Assembly (NCBI RefSeq): GCF_051014445.1
Contig: NW_027488367.1
Span: 23,669,501-23,733,500, forward strand
DNA from: Colletes latitarsis
Taxonomy: Eukaryota > Arthropoda > Insecta > Hymenoptera > Colletidae
Direction of reading: 5' to 3'
DNA length: 64,000 bases
A model generated the notes under the pieces. The model did no database searches and had not been told where the DNA came from. It saw only the letters and a program-made list of their open reading frames with translations. This document shows, piece by piece, positions 12,862 through 23,129 of the stretch. The position numbers and the translations under genes are program-made. Numbering within the stretch: position 1 is the stretch's first letter; every line of letters begins with the position of its first letter.

Positions 12862-13440
12862 TGAAACATTCAATTAAATCTGATCTTGATAAATATTTGA
12901 GAGGATAACGCATGTTAGGTTTGGGTTAAGTCTAGGATTTGCCTTCATCAGGCTCATACTTTCGCATATTTCTCATACTTGATGGCTAGATCCTGGGCTG
13001 TTTCTGGATTGTATCACGTAGTAATGTGGTACCACGCTGAAACAGTCGATTAAACCTGGTTTCGATCAATATTTTTGAGGATAACGCATATTAGGTCTAG
13101 GTTAGGCCGGGGATTTTCACTCATCAGACTCATACTTTCGCATTCTTCACATACTTGTTGAACGGATCCTGGGTTTTTACTGGTTTGGATCACGTAGTAA
13201 TGTGGTACCACACTGAAACATTCAATTAAACCTGGTCTTGATAAATATTTTAGAGGATAACGCATGTTAGGTCTGGGTTAGGTCTAGGATTTGCCCTCAT
13301 CAGGCTCATACTTTCGCATATTTCTCATACTTCATGGCTGGATCCTGGGCTATTTCTGGATTGGATCACGTAGTAATGTGGTACCACACTGAAACAGTCA
13401 ATTAAACCTTTGGTTTTGATGAATATTTTAGAGAATAATT

Positions 13441-13463
13441 CATGTTAGGCCAGACCTAACATG
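13441..13463. repeat. Fold-back inverted repeat in a satellite monomer (2 of 7)
   Basis: Arms and loop are identical to the copy at 11964-11986. The preceding tail differs by an insertion (AAACCTTTGG in place of AAACCTGG), which is shared with the copy at 32233. Confidence 0.9.
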
Positions 13464-14090
13464 GTTAGGTCTAGGATTTGCCCTCATCAGGCTCATACTT
13501 TCGCGTTTTTCACATACTTGTTGAACAGATCCTGGGCTTTTTCTGGATTGCATCACGTAGTAATGAAGTACAACACTGAAACACTCAATTAAACCTGGTT
13601 TCCATCAATATTATTGAGGATAACGCATGTTAGGTCTAGGTTAGGCCTGGGATTTTCACTCATCAGACTCATACTTTCGCATTCTTCACATACTTGTTGA
13701 ACGGATCCTGGGCTATTTCTGGATTGGATCACGTAGTAATGTGGTACCACACTGAAACAGTCAATTAAACCTGGTTTTGATCAATATTTTAGAGAATAAC
13801 GCATGTTAGGTCTAGGTTAGGTCTGGGATTTTCACTCATCAGACTCATACCTTCGCATTCTTCACATACTTGTTGAACGGATCCTGGGCTATTTCTGGAT
13901 TGGATCACGTAGTAATGTGGTACCACACTGAAACAGTCAATTAAACCTGGTTTTGATCAATATTTTAGAGAATAACGCATGTTAGGTCTAGGTTAGCCCT
14001 GGGATTATCACTCATCAGACTCATACTTTCGCATTCTTCACATACTTGTTGAACGGATCCTGGGTTTTTTCTGGTTTGGTTCAGGTAGTA

Positions 14091-14104
14091 ATGTGGTACC
14101 ACAC
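14091..14104 (+). other. Empty site equivalent to the copy A insertion
   Basis: ATGTGGTACCACAC runs uninterrupted into TGAAACATTC inside a block whose flanks match those of copy A on both sides. It shows the sequence before insertion and confirms that copy A duplicated 14 bp. One nearby difference (TCAGGTAG for TCACGTAG) marks it as a separate monomer. Confidence 0.85.
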
Positions 14105-16797
14105 TGAAACATTCAATTAAACCTGATCTTGATAAATATTTGAGAGGATAACGCATGTTAGGTTTGGGTTAAGTCTAGGATTTGCCTTCATCAGGCTCAT
14201 ACTTTCGCATATTTCTCATACTTGATGGCTAGATCCTGGGCTGTTTCTGGATTGTATCACGTAGTAATGTGGTACCACGCTGAAACAGTCAATTAAACCT
14301 GGTTTCGATCAATATTTTAGAGGATAACGCAAGTTAGGTCTGGCATAGGTCTGGGATTTGACCTCATCAGACTCATACTTTCGCGTTTTTCACATACTTG
14401 TTGAACGGATCCTGGGTTTTTTCTGGTTTGGATCACGTAGTAATGTGGTACCACACTGAAACAGTTGATTAAACCTGGTCTCGATCAATATTTTAGAGGA
14501 TAACGCATGTTAGGTCTAGGTTAGCCCTGGGATTATCACTCATCAGACTCATACTTTCGCATTCTTCACATACTTGTTGACCGGATCCTGGGTTTTTTCT
14601 GGTTTGGTTCACGTAGTAATGTGGTACCACACTGAAACATTCAATTAAACCTGATCTTGATAAATATTTGAGAGGATAGCGCATGTTAGGTTTGGGTTAA
14701 GTCTAGGATTTGCCCTCATCAGGCTCATACTTTCGCATATTTCTCATACTTCATGGCTAGATCCTGGGTTTTTTCTGGTTTGGATCACGTAGTAGTGTGG
14801 TACCACACTGAAACATTCCATTAAACCTGTTTTGGACCAATATTTTAGAGGATGACGCATGTTAGGTCTAGGTTAGGTCGGGGATTTTCACTCATCAGAC
14901 TGATACTTTCGCATTCTTCACATACTTGTTGAACGGATCCTGGGTTTTTTCTGGTTTGGATCACGTAGTAATGTGGTACCACACTGAAACAGTCGATTAA
15001 ACCTGGTTTCGATCAGTATTTTAGAGGATAACGCAAGATAAGTCTGGGATAGGTCTGGGATTTGACCTCATCACACTCATACTTTCGGGTTTTTCACATA
15101 CTTGTTGAACAGATCCTGGGTTTTTTCTGCTTTGGATCACGTAGTAAAGTGGTACCACATTGAAACAGTCCATTAAACCTGGTTTGGATCGATATTTTAG
15201 AGGATAACGCATGTTAGGTCTAGGTTAGCCCTGGGATTATCACTCATCAGACTCATACTTTCGCATTCGTCACATACTTGTTGAACGGATCCGGGGTTTT
15301 TTCTGGTTTGGTTCACGTAGTAATGTGGTACCACACTGAAACATTCAATTAAACCTGATCTTGATAAATATTTGAGAGGATAACGCATGTTAGGTTTGGG
15401 TTAAGTCTAGGATTTGCCTTCATCAGGCTCATACTTTCGCATATTTCTCATACTTGATGGCTAGATCCTGGGCTGTTTCTGGATTGTATCACGTAGTAAT
15501 GTGGTACCACGCTGAAACAGTCAATTAAACCTGGTTTCGATCAATATTTTAGAGGATAACGCAAGTTAGGTCTGGCACAGGTCTGGGATTCGCCCTCATC
15601 AGACTCATATTTTCGCATTCTTCACATACTTGTTGAACGGATCCTGGGTTTTTTCTGGTTTGGATCACGTAGTAATGTGGTACCACACTGAAACAGTTGA
15701 TTAAACCTGGTCTCGATCAATATTTTAGAGGATAACGCATGTTAGGTCTAGGTTTGCCCTGGGATTATCACTCATCAGACTCATACTTTCGCATTCTTCA
15801 CATACTTGTTGACCGGATCCTGGGTTTTTTCTGGTTTGGTTCACGTAGTAATGTGGTACCACACTGGAACATTCAATTAAACCTGATCTTGATAAATATT
15901 TGAGAGGATAGCGCATGTTAGGTTTGGGTTAAGTCTAGGATTTGCCCTCATCAGGCTCATACTTTCGCATATTTCTCATACTTCATGGCTAGATCCTGGG
16001 TTTTTTCTGGTTTGGATCACGTAGTAGTGTGGTACCACACTGAAACAATCCATTAAACCTGGTTTGGATCAGTATTTTAGAGGATGACGCATGTTAGGTC
16101 TAGGTTAGGTCGGGGATTTTCACTCATCAGACTGATACTTTCGCATTCTTCACATACTTGTTGAACGGATCCTGGGTTTTTTCTGGTTTGGATCACGTAG
16201 TAATGTGGTACCACACTGAAACAGTCGATTAAACCTGGTCTTGATAAATATTTTCGAGGATAACGCATGTTAGGTCTGGGTTAGGTCTAGGATTTGCCCT
16301 CATCAGGTTCATACTTTCGCATATTTCTCATACTTCATGGCTAGATCCTTTGCTTTTTCTGGATTGTATCACGTAGTAATGAAGTACAACACTGAAACAG
16401 TCAATTAAACCTGGTTTCCATCAATATCTTAGAGGACAACGCAAGTTAGGTCTGGGATAGGTCTTGGACTTGCCCTCACCAGGCTCATACTTTCGCGTTT
16501 TTCACATACTTGTTGAACAGATCCTGGGTTTTTTCTGGTTCGGATCACGTAGTAGTGTGGTACCACACTGAAACAGTCCATTAAACCTGGTTTGGATCAA
16601 TATTTTAGAGGATAACGCATGTTAGGTCTAGGTTAGATTTGGGATTTTCACTCATCAGACTCATACTTTCGCATTCTTCACATACTTGTTGAACGGATCC
16701 TGGGTTTTTTCTGGTTTGGATTACGTAGTAATGTGGGTCCACACTGAAACAATCAATTAAACCTGGTCTTGATAAATATTTTAGAGGATAACGCATG

Positions 16798-16819
16798 TTA
16801 GGTCTGGGTTAGGTCTGGG
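16798..16819 (+). repeat. Tandem pair of telomere-like 11-mer TTAGGTCTGGG
   Basis: An exact head-to-tail pair, inside the first copy of the eight-monomer duplication. Confidence 0.85.
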
Positions 16820-18204
16820 ATTTGCCCTCATCAGTCTCATACTTTCGCACACTTCACATACTCGTTGAACAGATTCTGGGTTTTTTCTGGTTTGGATCAC
16901 GTAGTAATGTGGTACCACACTGAAAAAGTCGATTAAACCTGGTTTCGATCAATATTTTAGAGGATAACGCATGTTAGGTCTAGGTTAGGCCTGGGATTTT
17001 CACTCATCAGGCTCATACTTTCGCATTCTTCACATACTTGTTGTACGGATCCTGGGTTTTTTCTGGTTTGGATCACGTAGTAATGTAGGACCACACTGAA
17101 ACAGTCAATTAAACCTGGTTTCGATCAATATTTTAGAGAATAATTCATGCTAGGTCTAGGTTAGGTCTGGGATTTGCTCTCATCAGGCGCATTCTTTCGC
17201 ATATTTCTCATACTTGATGGCTAGATCCTGGGATTTTCTGGATTGCATCACGTAGTAATGAAGTACAACACTGAAACAGTCAATTAAACCTGGTTTCCAT
17301 CAATATCTTAGAGGACAACGCAAGTTAGGTCTGGGATAGGTCTGGGATTTTCACCCATCAGACTCATACTTTCGCATTCCTCACATACTTGTTGAACTGA
17401 TCCTGGGTTTTTTCTGGTTTGGATCACGTAGGAATGTGGTACCACACTGAAACAGTCGATTAAACCTGGTTTCGATCAATATTTTAGAGGATAACGCAAG
17501 TTAGGTCTGGGATAGGTCTGGGATTTGACCTCACCAGACTCATACTTTCGCACACTTCACATACTTGTTGAACTGATCCTGGGCTTTTTCTGGATTGCAT
17601 CACGTAGTAATGTGGTACCACACTGAAACATTCAATTAAACCTGGTCTTGATAAATATTTTCGAGGATAACGCATGTTAGGTCTGGGTTAGGTCTAGGAT
17701 TTGCCCTCATCAGGCTCATACTTTCGCATATTTCTCATACTTCATGGCTAGATCCTTTGCTTTTTCTGGATTGTATCACGTAGTAATGAAGTACAACACT
17801 GAAACAGTCAATTAAACCTGGTTTCCATCAATATCTTAGAGGACAACGCAAGTTAGGTCTGGGATAGGTCTTGGACTTGCCCTCACCAGGCTCATACTTT
17901 CGCGTTTTTCACATACTTGTTGAACAGATCCTGGGTTTTTTCTGGTTCGGATCACGTAGTAGTGTGGTACCACACTGAAACAGTCCATTAAACCTGGTTT
18001 GGATCAATATTTTAGAGGATAACGCATGTTAGGTCTAGGTTAGATTTGGGATTTTCACTCATCAGACTCATACTTTCGCATTCTTCACATACTTGTTGAA
18101 CGGATCCTGGGTTTTTTCTGGTTTGGATCACGTAGTAATGTGGGTCCACACTGAAACAATCAATTAAACCTGGTCTTGATAAATATTTTAGAGGATAACG
18201 CATG

Positions 18205-18226
18205 TTAGGTCTGGGTTAGGTCTGGG
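18205..18226 (+). repeat. Tandem pair of telomere-like 11-mer TTAGGTCTGGG
   Basis: An exact head-to-tail pair, inside the second copy of the eight-monomer duplication. Confidence 0.85.
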
Positions 18227-19207
18227 ATTTGCCCTCATCAGACTCATACTTTCGCACACTTCACATACTCGTTGAACAGATTCTGGGTTTTTTCTGGTTT
18301 GGATCACGTAGTAATGTGGTACCACACTGAAAAAGTCGATTAAACCTGGTTTCGATCAATATTTTAGAGGATAACGCATGTTAGGTCTAGGTTAGGCCTG
18401 GGATTTTCACTCATCAGGCTCATACTTTCGCATTCTTCACATACTTGTTGTACCGATCCTGGGTTTTTTCTGGTTTGGATCACGTAGTAATGTAGGACCA
18501 CACTGAAACAGTCAATTAAACCTGGTTTCGATCAATATTTTAGAGAATAATTCATGCTAGGTCTAGGTTAGGTCTAGGATTTGCCCTCATCAGGCTCATG
18601 CTTTCGCGTTTTTCACATACTTGTTGAACAGATCCTGGGCTTTTTCTGGATTGCATCACGTAGTAATGAAGTACAACACTGAAACACTCAATTAAACCTG
18701 GTTTCCATCAATATTATTGAGAATAACGCATGTTAGGTCTAGGTTAGGCCTGGGATTTTCACTCATCAGACTCATACTTTTGCATTCTTCACATACTTGT
18801 TGAACGGATCCTGGGCTATTTCTGGATTGGATCACGTAGTAATGTGGTACCACACTGAAACAGTCAATCAAACCTGGTTTTGATCAATATTTTAGAGAAT
18901 AACGCATGTTAGGTCTAGGTTAGGTCTGGGATTTTCACTCATCAGACTCATACCTTCGCATTCTTCACATACTTGTTGAACGGATCCTGGGCTATTTCTG
19001 GATTGGATCACGTAGTAATGTGGTACCACACTGAAACAGTCAATTAAACCTGGTTTTGATCAATATTTTAGAGAATAACGCATGTTAGGTCTAGGTTAGC
19101 CCTGGGATTATCACTCATCAGACTCATACTTTCGCATTCTTCACATACTTGTTGAACGGATCCTGGGTTTTTTCTGGTTTGGTTCACGTAGTAATGTGGT
19201 ACCACAC

Positions 19208-19272
19208 TTTTTTTTTTTTTTTTTTTTTTTTTGTCGTGGGGAAAATCTTCGAAAGACTCCCTCCCACCTCCT
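19208..19272 (-). mobile_element. Minimal retrotransposon 3'-end fragment, copy C
   Basis: A 25-nt T run (19208-19232) is followed by about 40 bp identical to copy A, ending at CACCTCCT. The upstream satellite from about 18568 matches the flank of copy A from about 11988 with few changes (offset 6580 bp). The insertion point ACCACAC then T is the same. Copies A and C therefore most likely descend from one insertion that was amplified with its block. The right side does not match: after the break the sequence resumes with a second copy of the monomer that begins near 19005. A rearrangement, not a second insertion, probably truncated it. An independent, very short insertion at the same site is the alternative. 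Confidence 0.8.
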
Positions 19273-19397
19273 GGGATCACGTAGTAATGTGGTACCACAC
19301 TGAAACAGTCAATTAAACCTGGTTTTGATCAATATTTTAGAGAATAACGCATGTTAGGTCTAGGTTAGCCCTGGGATTATCACTCATCAGACTCATA

Positions 19398-19399
<2 letters not shown>
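19273..19399 (+). repeat. Satellite stretch between two retrotransposon copies
   Basis: This is less than one monomer. It repeats the sequence from about 19005 onward with an offset of 269 bp, so the region 19005-19273, which includes fragment C, appears to be the first arm of a small tandem duplication. It ends in the target-site duplication of the full element. Confidence 0.85.
19386..19399 (+). repeat. Left target-site duplication of the full element
   Basis: ATCAGACTCATACC lies directly before the poly(T) run and is repeated exactly at 25393-25406. The length is 14 bp; up to two following T residues cannot be assigned. Confidence 0.93.

Positions 19400-19430
<31 letters not shown>
19400..19430 (-). 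other. Poly(A) tail of the full element
   Basis: A run of 31 T on the plus strand, read as poly(A) on the element's strand. It joins the satellite directly at CATACC. The first one or two T may belong to the target site (CATACCTT). A long uninterrupted run suggests a recent insertion. Confidence 0.95.
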
Positions 19431-19431
<1 letters not shown>

Positions 19432-19458
19432 TCGTGGGGAAAATCTTCGAAAGACTCC

Positions 19459-19486
19459 CTCCCACCTGCTTGGGGAGAGGTGGGAG
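19459..19486 (-). other. 3'-UTR hairpin 1
   Basis: Arms CTCCCACCT and AGGTGGGAG form a perfect 9-bp stem with a 10-nt loop, about 30 nt from the poly(A). In copy A (12682-12709) the stem is unchanged, while the loop differs at two positions. Confidence 0.8.
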
Positions 19487-19575
19487 GGGTGTGTGGGATT
19501 CCCCGCGCCCGTACAACGACAGGCGCGGGACCTACCCACTAAAAACCCCACGGTGACCCTTCGGCACGCTTTGGG

Positions 19576-19615
19576 AGGATACCGGGAATCGCTCGAAGCA
19601 TTCTTCCGGTATCCT
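19576..19615 (-). other. 3'-UTR hairpin 2
   Basis: Arms AGGATACCGG and CCGGTATCCT form a perfect 10-bp stem. A second 4-bp pairing (GAAT with ATTC) is possible inside the 20-nt loop. The whole hairpin is unchanged in copy A at 12799-12838. Confidence 0.8.
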
Positions 19616-19644
19616 CCCCGTGCCCGCGCTTTCGCGCCCATCCC

Positions 19645-19669
19645 CTGGGGGGACAATCGGTCCCCCCAG
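19645..19669 (-). other. 3'-UTR hairpin 3
   Basis: Arms CTGGGGGGAC and GTCCCCCCAG form a perfect 10-bp stem closing a 5-nt loop AATCG. It lies beyond the truncation point of copy A, so conservation cannot be judged here. Confidence 0.8.
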
Positions 19670-19684
19670 TAGACACACTGCCTC

Positions 19685-19721
19685 ATAGCGGCGGGACGGG
19701 GCCACTCCATCCCGCCGCTAT
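19685..19721 (-). other. 3'-UTR hairpin 4
   Basis: Arms ATAGCGGCGGGA and TCCCGCCGCTAT form a perfect 12-bp stem with a 13-nt loop. This is the longest uninterrupted stem I found in the element. Confidence 0.8.
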
Positions 19722-19834
19722 CCGTCCCGGGGCCGCGTTTAGTGGCGGCTGCGAGCCCCAACTCGCAACCGCCCGCGACCCCGTTTCCACCCCTCGGCGG
19801 CCGGGCGTTCATGGCCGCACCAGACCGCCGAGGG

Positions 19835-19892
19835 TGCCTCCCCTTGCGTCGGACCGGTAGGGGGAGGCAGTCCTACCCCCAACCGGTCCGAC
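19835..19892 (-). other. 3'-UTR overlapping inverted repeats 5
   Basis: Two pairings interleave. TGCCTCCCC (19835-19843) can pair with GGGGAGGCA (19861-19869). GTCGGACCGGT (19848-19858) can pair with ACCGGTCCGAC (19882-19892). Each is a perfect inverted repeat, and the crossing order would make a pseudoknot if both formed at once, or a switch if they exclude each other. Confidence 0.65.
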
Positions 19893-19907
19893 CCGGCGCC
19901 GCCTGGC

Positions 19908-19938
19908 GGGAGGAGGGTCCCCTCAGGACCCCCCTCCC
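19908..19938 (-). other. 3'-UTR hairpin 6, next to the ORF2 stop
   Basis: Two 13-nt arms (19908-19920 and 19926-19938) pair with a single A-C mismatch around the 5-nt loop CCTCA. The hairpin begins eight bases beyond the ORF2 stop codon. Confidence 0.7.
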
Positions 19939-19946
19939 AGCCTAGG

Positions 19947-22900
19947 TCATCCGCCACGCCGAGGCGGCCGCCCGCGACGCCTCGCGACCGGGCGACGACC
20001 TCGGGCCACCGCACGAGCGCGAGCTTCGGCGCGCCGCTGAAGCTCGCGCTGCCTCCCCGCGGCCTCCTTCTGCAACATTACGTTCTCGCAGAAGGAGGCC
20101 ACGGCCCTCCACTTCTCCTCGCTGCCGAGCATGGCGCGCACCACGCCCGGCAGCGAGACATCCCGCCCGACGACGCCGACCAGGACACGGCGCTCCCCCT
20201 CCCACGCGGGGCATACCTCCAGGGTATGATCCGCCGTGTCCTGCTCAGCGTCGCAGTGGCAGCAACGCGCCGTCGGCTCCTTCCCTATCCGGCACAGGTA
20301 TCTTCCGAAGCTGCCATGCCCGGAAAATACCTGTGCCAGCCGGTAGGTGAGGCTGCCATGGCCTCTGTCCAGCCACTCCTTCAGGAGTGGCCGAACAGCC
20401 CCGACAGTCCGGTGCCCCGCGGTTGGCAGAGCCAGCCGCTCCTGCCACGCGAGCAACACGGACTGTCGGGCCTGGCGCTTCAAATCGCCCCAAGCAGGTT
20501 CCTGCCCGCCCGGGACCGCCCCCACCCCCGCGCGACGGTCGACGCGGTGCCGGTACATCACCGCGTGCGACCGCGCGAGCAGGTCCATGGGCGGCATCCC
20601 CGCTAGAACCGTCGCCGCCTCATGTGACATGGTCCGATACCCGCGGACGACCCTGAGCGCCATGCGCCTCTGCACCCGACGCAGCATAGTCATGCTGCGC
20701 CGGGAGGCAGCCAGGTCGTTCGCCCAGACGGGGGCCCCGTATAGGGCCACCGACTGGACCATTGCCACATAGAGGCGACGAACTCGGCCCGCCGGGCCCC
20801 CCAGGTTGTGCAGGATCCGGCCCAGAGCCGCAACCATCCTTTCCAACCGGGGGACCAGGCAGCGGAAATGCTTCTCGAAACGCCAGTGGCTATCGAGGAT
20901 CAGCCCCAGATACCTGATCTGGGGCTTCACCTCGATGTCAGCCCCACCCACCCGAATCAGAGGGGGTGGCGGATCCTGCCGAGGTGAATGAAACGCAATC
21001 ACCTCGGTCTTATGGACCGCCACCGTCATCCCCATCCCCCTGATCCGGTCGACGACGCGTTGCGACCCCTCCTCCGCGCGACGCATGGCCCTCCCCCAGT
21101 GCGCCCCGACGGCCAGCACCAGTGTGTCATCTGCATAACACACCGTGCTGACGCCGTCGGGGAGGCCGGCCCGCAACACCGAGTCGTACGCGATGTTCCA
21201 CAGGAGTGGCCCGAGGACCGACCCCTGCGGAACACCGCAGTACACTTCCCTCCGCATATCACCATCCCGGCCCGGATACTCGATCCACCTGCCGCGGAGA
21301 TAATCCCCGACGACCGCCCTGAGACAAGGGGGGACTCGATGATATTCGAGCCCCCTCCTTATCTCTTCCCAGGGGAGGGTGTTAAAGGCATTGGCAATAT
21401 CCAAGGATATTGCCAATGCCACCCCTCCCCGGGAGACGGCCGCCTCCGAGAGGGCCCTCACACGACTTATCGCGTCGATAGTCGATCGGCCCCCCCGGAA
21501 ACCGAACTGGCAGTCGGCCAGACCGGGATCACCCCGCGACAGGTGCTCGACGAGGCGGGCAGCAATCACACGCTCGAAGAGCTTGCCCACCTCGTCGAGG
21601 AGACAAATGGGCCGGTATGCGGAGGGAGACTCCGCGGGCCGACCCTCCTTCCGGAGGAGGACCATCCTCGCCACCTTCCAACTGGGGGGGAATCGCCCGT
21701 CCCTCAGGCAGCGGTCGAACAACCGCCTGAGGTCGGCCCCAAGGACGCCCTGGGTCAAGACCCAAACCCGGCCGGGCACACCATCCGGACCCGGGGCCGT
21801 GTTAGGAACCCCGAGCCGTCTGATGGCCGCTGCCAGCTCCTCCTGCGTGACCCCCAGCTCGGCCGTCCACTCCACTGGGACAGCCGCCGCCGCCGGAGGA
21901 CGCGGTCCCCTCTCCCCAATTGGGAAGAGTGTATTGACCACGTCCTCCAGCAGCCGGGGGTCAAGACCCTCGGTGACGGGGGGCGCCCACGGGCGGAGCT
22001 TATTCAGCACCACCTTATATGGGCGCCCCCATGGATCGTCATCAAGGGTCTGGAGGAGCTCCTTCCATGCCTGGGTCTTGGCCCGTTTGATGGCGACCTG
22101 CAGAGCAACCCGCGCCACGCGGTATGCTCCATACAGGTCATCAGCTGCCCTCGCTCGCGCCACGCCGTCGCCTGTACGTTGACGACGGCGCGCGCGGGTG
22201 TACTGGCGTCGGGCGCGGACAGTCGCGACTCGCAACTCCGCGATCGCGTCCGACCACCAGTACACCGCCCGGCGAGGAGAAGCCCGCCCGACCCGAGGCA
22301 TCGCCGCGTCGCAGATACCCGCGACCAATGCCCCGAGCCGGGCGACCTCCTCCTCTATGCTCGGCAACTCGGCCGCTCCCTGCGGCCAAGTTGCAGCGAG
22401 GGCAGCTGCCATCAGGGCGTCCTTGTCCAGGCGCCGAAGCGCCCAGCGGCGTGGTGGGGTGCCACGCAGGCGGTCGTGTCGGGATGCACTCGCGGCGGCA
22501 GAGACCTCCATCCGGATGTACCGGTGATCGGAGAGTGTCTCTGCCCCCGCGACCACGTGCCAACCCGACACCATGCGCACGGCGTTGGGGGTCGCGAATC
22601 CAACATCCACGATGGACCCCCCATATCGCCGCACGCATGTGTGCTCCGACCCCCGGTTCAATACCCGGAGGTCGAGCCCCGCCGCCCAATCGCCCAGGAT
22701 CCCGCCGCGAACGGAGGTCCTGGGGGATCCCCAAGCCACCGACTTGGCATTAAAATCCCCCAGGACCAGCACCGGCCGGGCCGCGTAGCGCTGCACGCAT
22801 GCCGCGACCTCGGCCAAGTACAGCTCGAACGCAGCGTGACCGCTACGGGGCGAAATGTAGCACCCCACCACAGCGACTCCCCCCCAGTCCACGGCGACGA

Positions 22901-23129
22901 ATCCCCGACCACGCTCCAACAAGGAGAACGGTGGGGACCCGTCGCCCCCTCCCCATACCGTCGCTACCAAGCCGTCCGCGTCGCCCACCCAATGAGGGTG
23001 ATCAGGGACGCGGTACGGCTCGGCGGCGACCGCCAGGCCAACCCCCCACTCCGCGAGGACTTGGGACATCAAGTCCTGTGCCGCGCGGCAGTGGTTGAGG
23101 TTGGCCTGGAGGAGGAGGCGGGGCGGCAT
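19947..23129 (-). CDS. R1-clade ORF2: AP endonuclease and reverse transcriptase
   Basis: A 1060-residue protein that would nick target DNA and copy the element RNA from the exposed 3' end. The N-terminal AP-type endonuclease (about 1-210) has the expected residues: N10 in QANLNH, E37 in AEPY, D125 and N127 in GDFNAKS, D175, and D201-H202 in SDHRYI. The reverse transcriptase (about 480-760) shows YRPICLLD, QFGFRGGRST, motif A ISLDIANAFN (D577), motif B GVPQGSVLGPLLW, motif C YADD (665-668) and YLGLILDSHW. A C-terminal zinc finger C956-X2-C959-X8-H968-X4-C973 is typical of the clade. The tail is very basic. No RNase H domain is evident. The start is the first ATG after the ORF1 stop and gives the conserved N-terminus; translation is probably coupled to ORF1. 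All catalytic residues I can identify are present, so the protein may be active. Confidence 0.95.
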   Translation of the reverse strand: MPPRLLLQANLNHCRAAQDLMSQVLAEWGVGLAVAAEPYRVPDHPHWVGDADGLVATVWGGGDGSPPFSLLERGRGFVAVDWGGVAVVGCYISPRSGHAAFELYLAEVAACVQRYAARPVLVLGDFNAKSVAWGSPRTSVRGGILGDWAAGLDLRVLNRGSEHTCVRRYGGSIVDVGFATPNAVRMVSGWHVVAGAETLSDHRYIRMEVSAAASASRHDRLRGTPPRRWALRRLDKDALMAAALAATWPQGAAELPSIEEEVARLGALVAGICDAAMPRVGRASPRRAVYWWSDAIAELRVATVRARRQYTRARRRQRTGDGVARARAADDLYGAYRVARVALQVAIKRAKTQAWKELLQTLDDDPWGRPYKVVLNKLRPWAPPVTEGLDPRLLEDVVNTLFPIGERGPRPPAAAAVPVEWTAELGVTQEELAAAIRRLGVPNTAPGPDGVPGRVWVLTQGVLGADLRRLFDRCLRDGRFPPSWKVARMVLLRKEGRPAESPSAYRPICLLDEVGKLFERVIAARLVEHLSRGDPGLADCQFGFRGGRSTIDAISRVRALSEAAVSRGGVALAISLDIANAFNTLPWEEIRRGLEYHRVPPCLRAVVGDYLRGRWIEYPGRDGDMRREVYCGVPQGSVLGPLLWNIAYDSVLRAGLPDGVSTVCYADDTLVLAVGAHWGRAMRRAEEGSQRVVDRIRGMGMTVAVHKTEVIAFHSPRQDPPPPLIRVGGADIEVKPQIRYLGLILDSHWRFEKHFRCLVPRLERMVAALGRILHNLGGPAGRVRRLYVAMVQSVALYGAPVWANDLAASRRSMTMLRRVQRRMALRVVRGYRTMSHEAATVLAGMPPMDLLARSHAVMYRHRVDRRAGVGAVPGGQEPAWGDLKRQARQSVLLAWQERLALPTAGHRTVGAVRPLLKEWLDRGHGSLTYRLAQVFSGHGSFGRYLCRIGKEPTARCCHCDAEQDTADHTLEVCPAWEGERRVLVGVVGRDVSLPGVVRAMLGSEEKWRAVASFCENVMLQKEAAGRQRELQRRAEARARAVARGRRPVARRRGRPPRRGG

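Larger units (their letters stand above)
16230..18575 (+). repeat. Eight-monomer-offset duplication
   Basis: About 16230-17168 matches about 17637-18575 with an offset of 1407 bp, close to eight monomers. Shared variants are ATTTTCGAGG, GATCCTTTGC, GTTAGATTTGGG and CTGAAAAAGTCG. The copies are very close. An exact TTAGGTCTGGG pair is present in both (16798 and 18205). Borders were read by eye. Confidence 0.75.
12862..19207 (+). repeat. 176-bp satellite array, segment II (about 36 monomers)
   Basis: This is the same satellite in the same orientation as segment I. It holds blocks copied from segment I: the stretch after the fold-back inversion appears at about 11988, 13465 and 18568. It also holds an eight-monomer local duplication (16230-17168 and 17637-18575). 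No gene or RNA gene was seen. Confidence 0.96.
19431..19946 (-). other. 3' UTR of the full element, rich in inverted repeats
   Basis: These 516 bp lie between the ORF2 stop and the poly(A). At least six inverted repeats lie almost end to end; each is listed separately. In related elements the reverse transcriptase recognises the 3' UTR of its RNA, so folded RNA here would fit such a role. Function is inferred from position and symmetry only. Copy A retains the last 194 bp. Confidence 0.85.

Noticed and set aside
12488..12877. Short ORFs running through the poly(T) and truncated copy A
   Set aside because: They read through poly(T)/poly(A) into satellite and 3'-UTR sequence, giving phenylalanine or lysine runs. 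They are products of the insertion, not genes.
19208..19272. Fragment C as an independent target-primed insertion
   Set aside because: Its left flank matches the block around copy A, but the right flank comes from another monomer type, and the possible target duplication would be about 24 bp instead of 14. Shared descent followed by rearrangement is simpler, though not proven.
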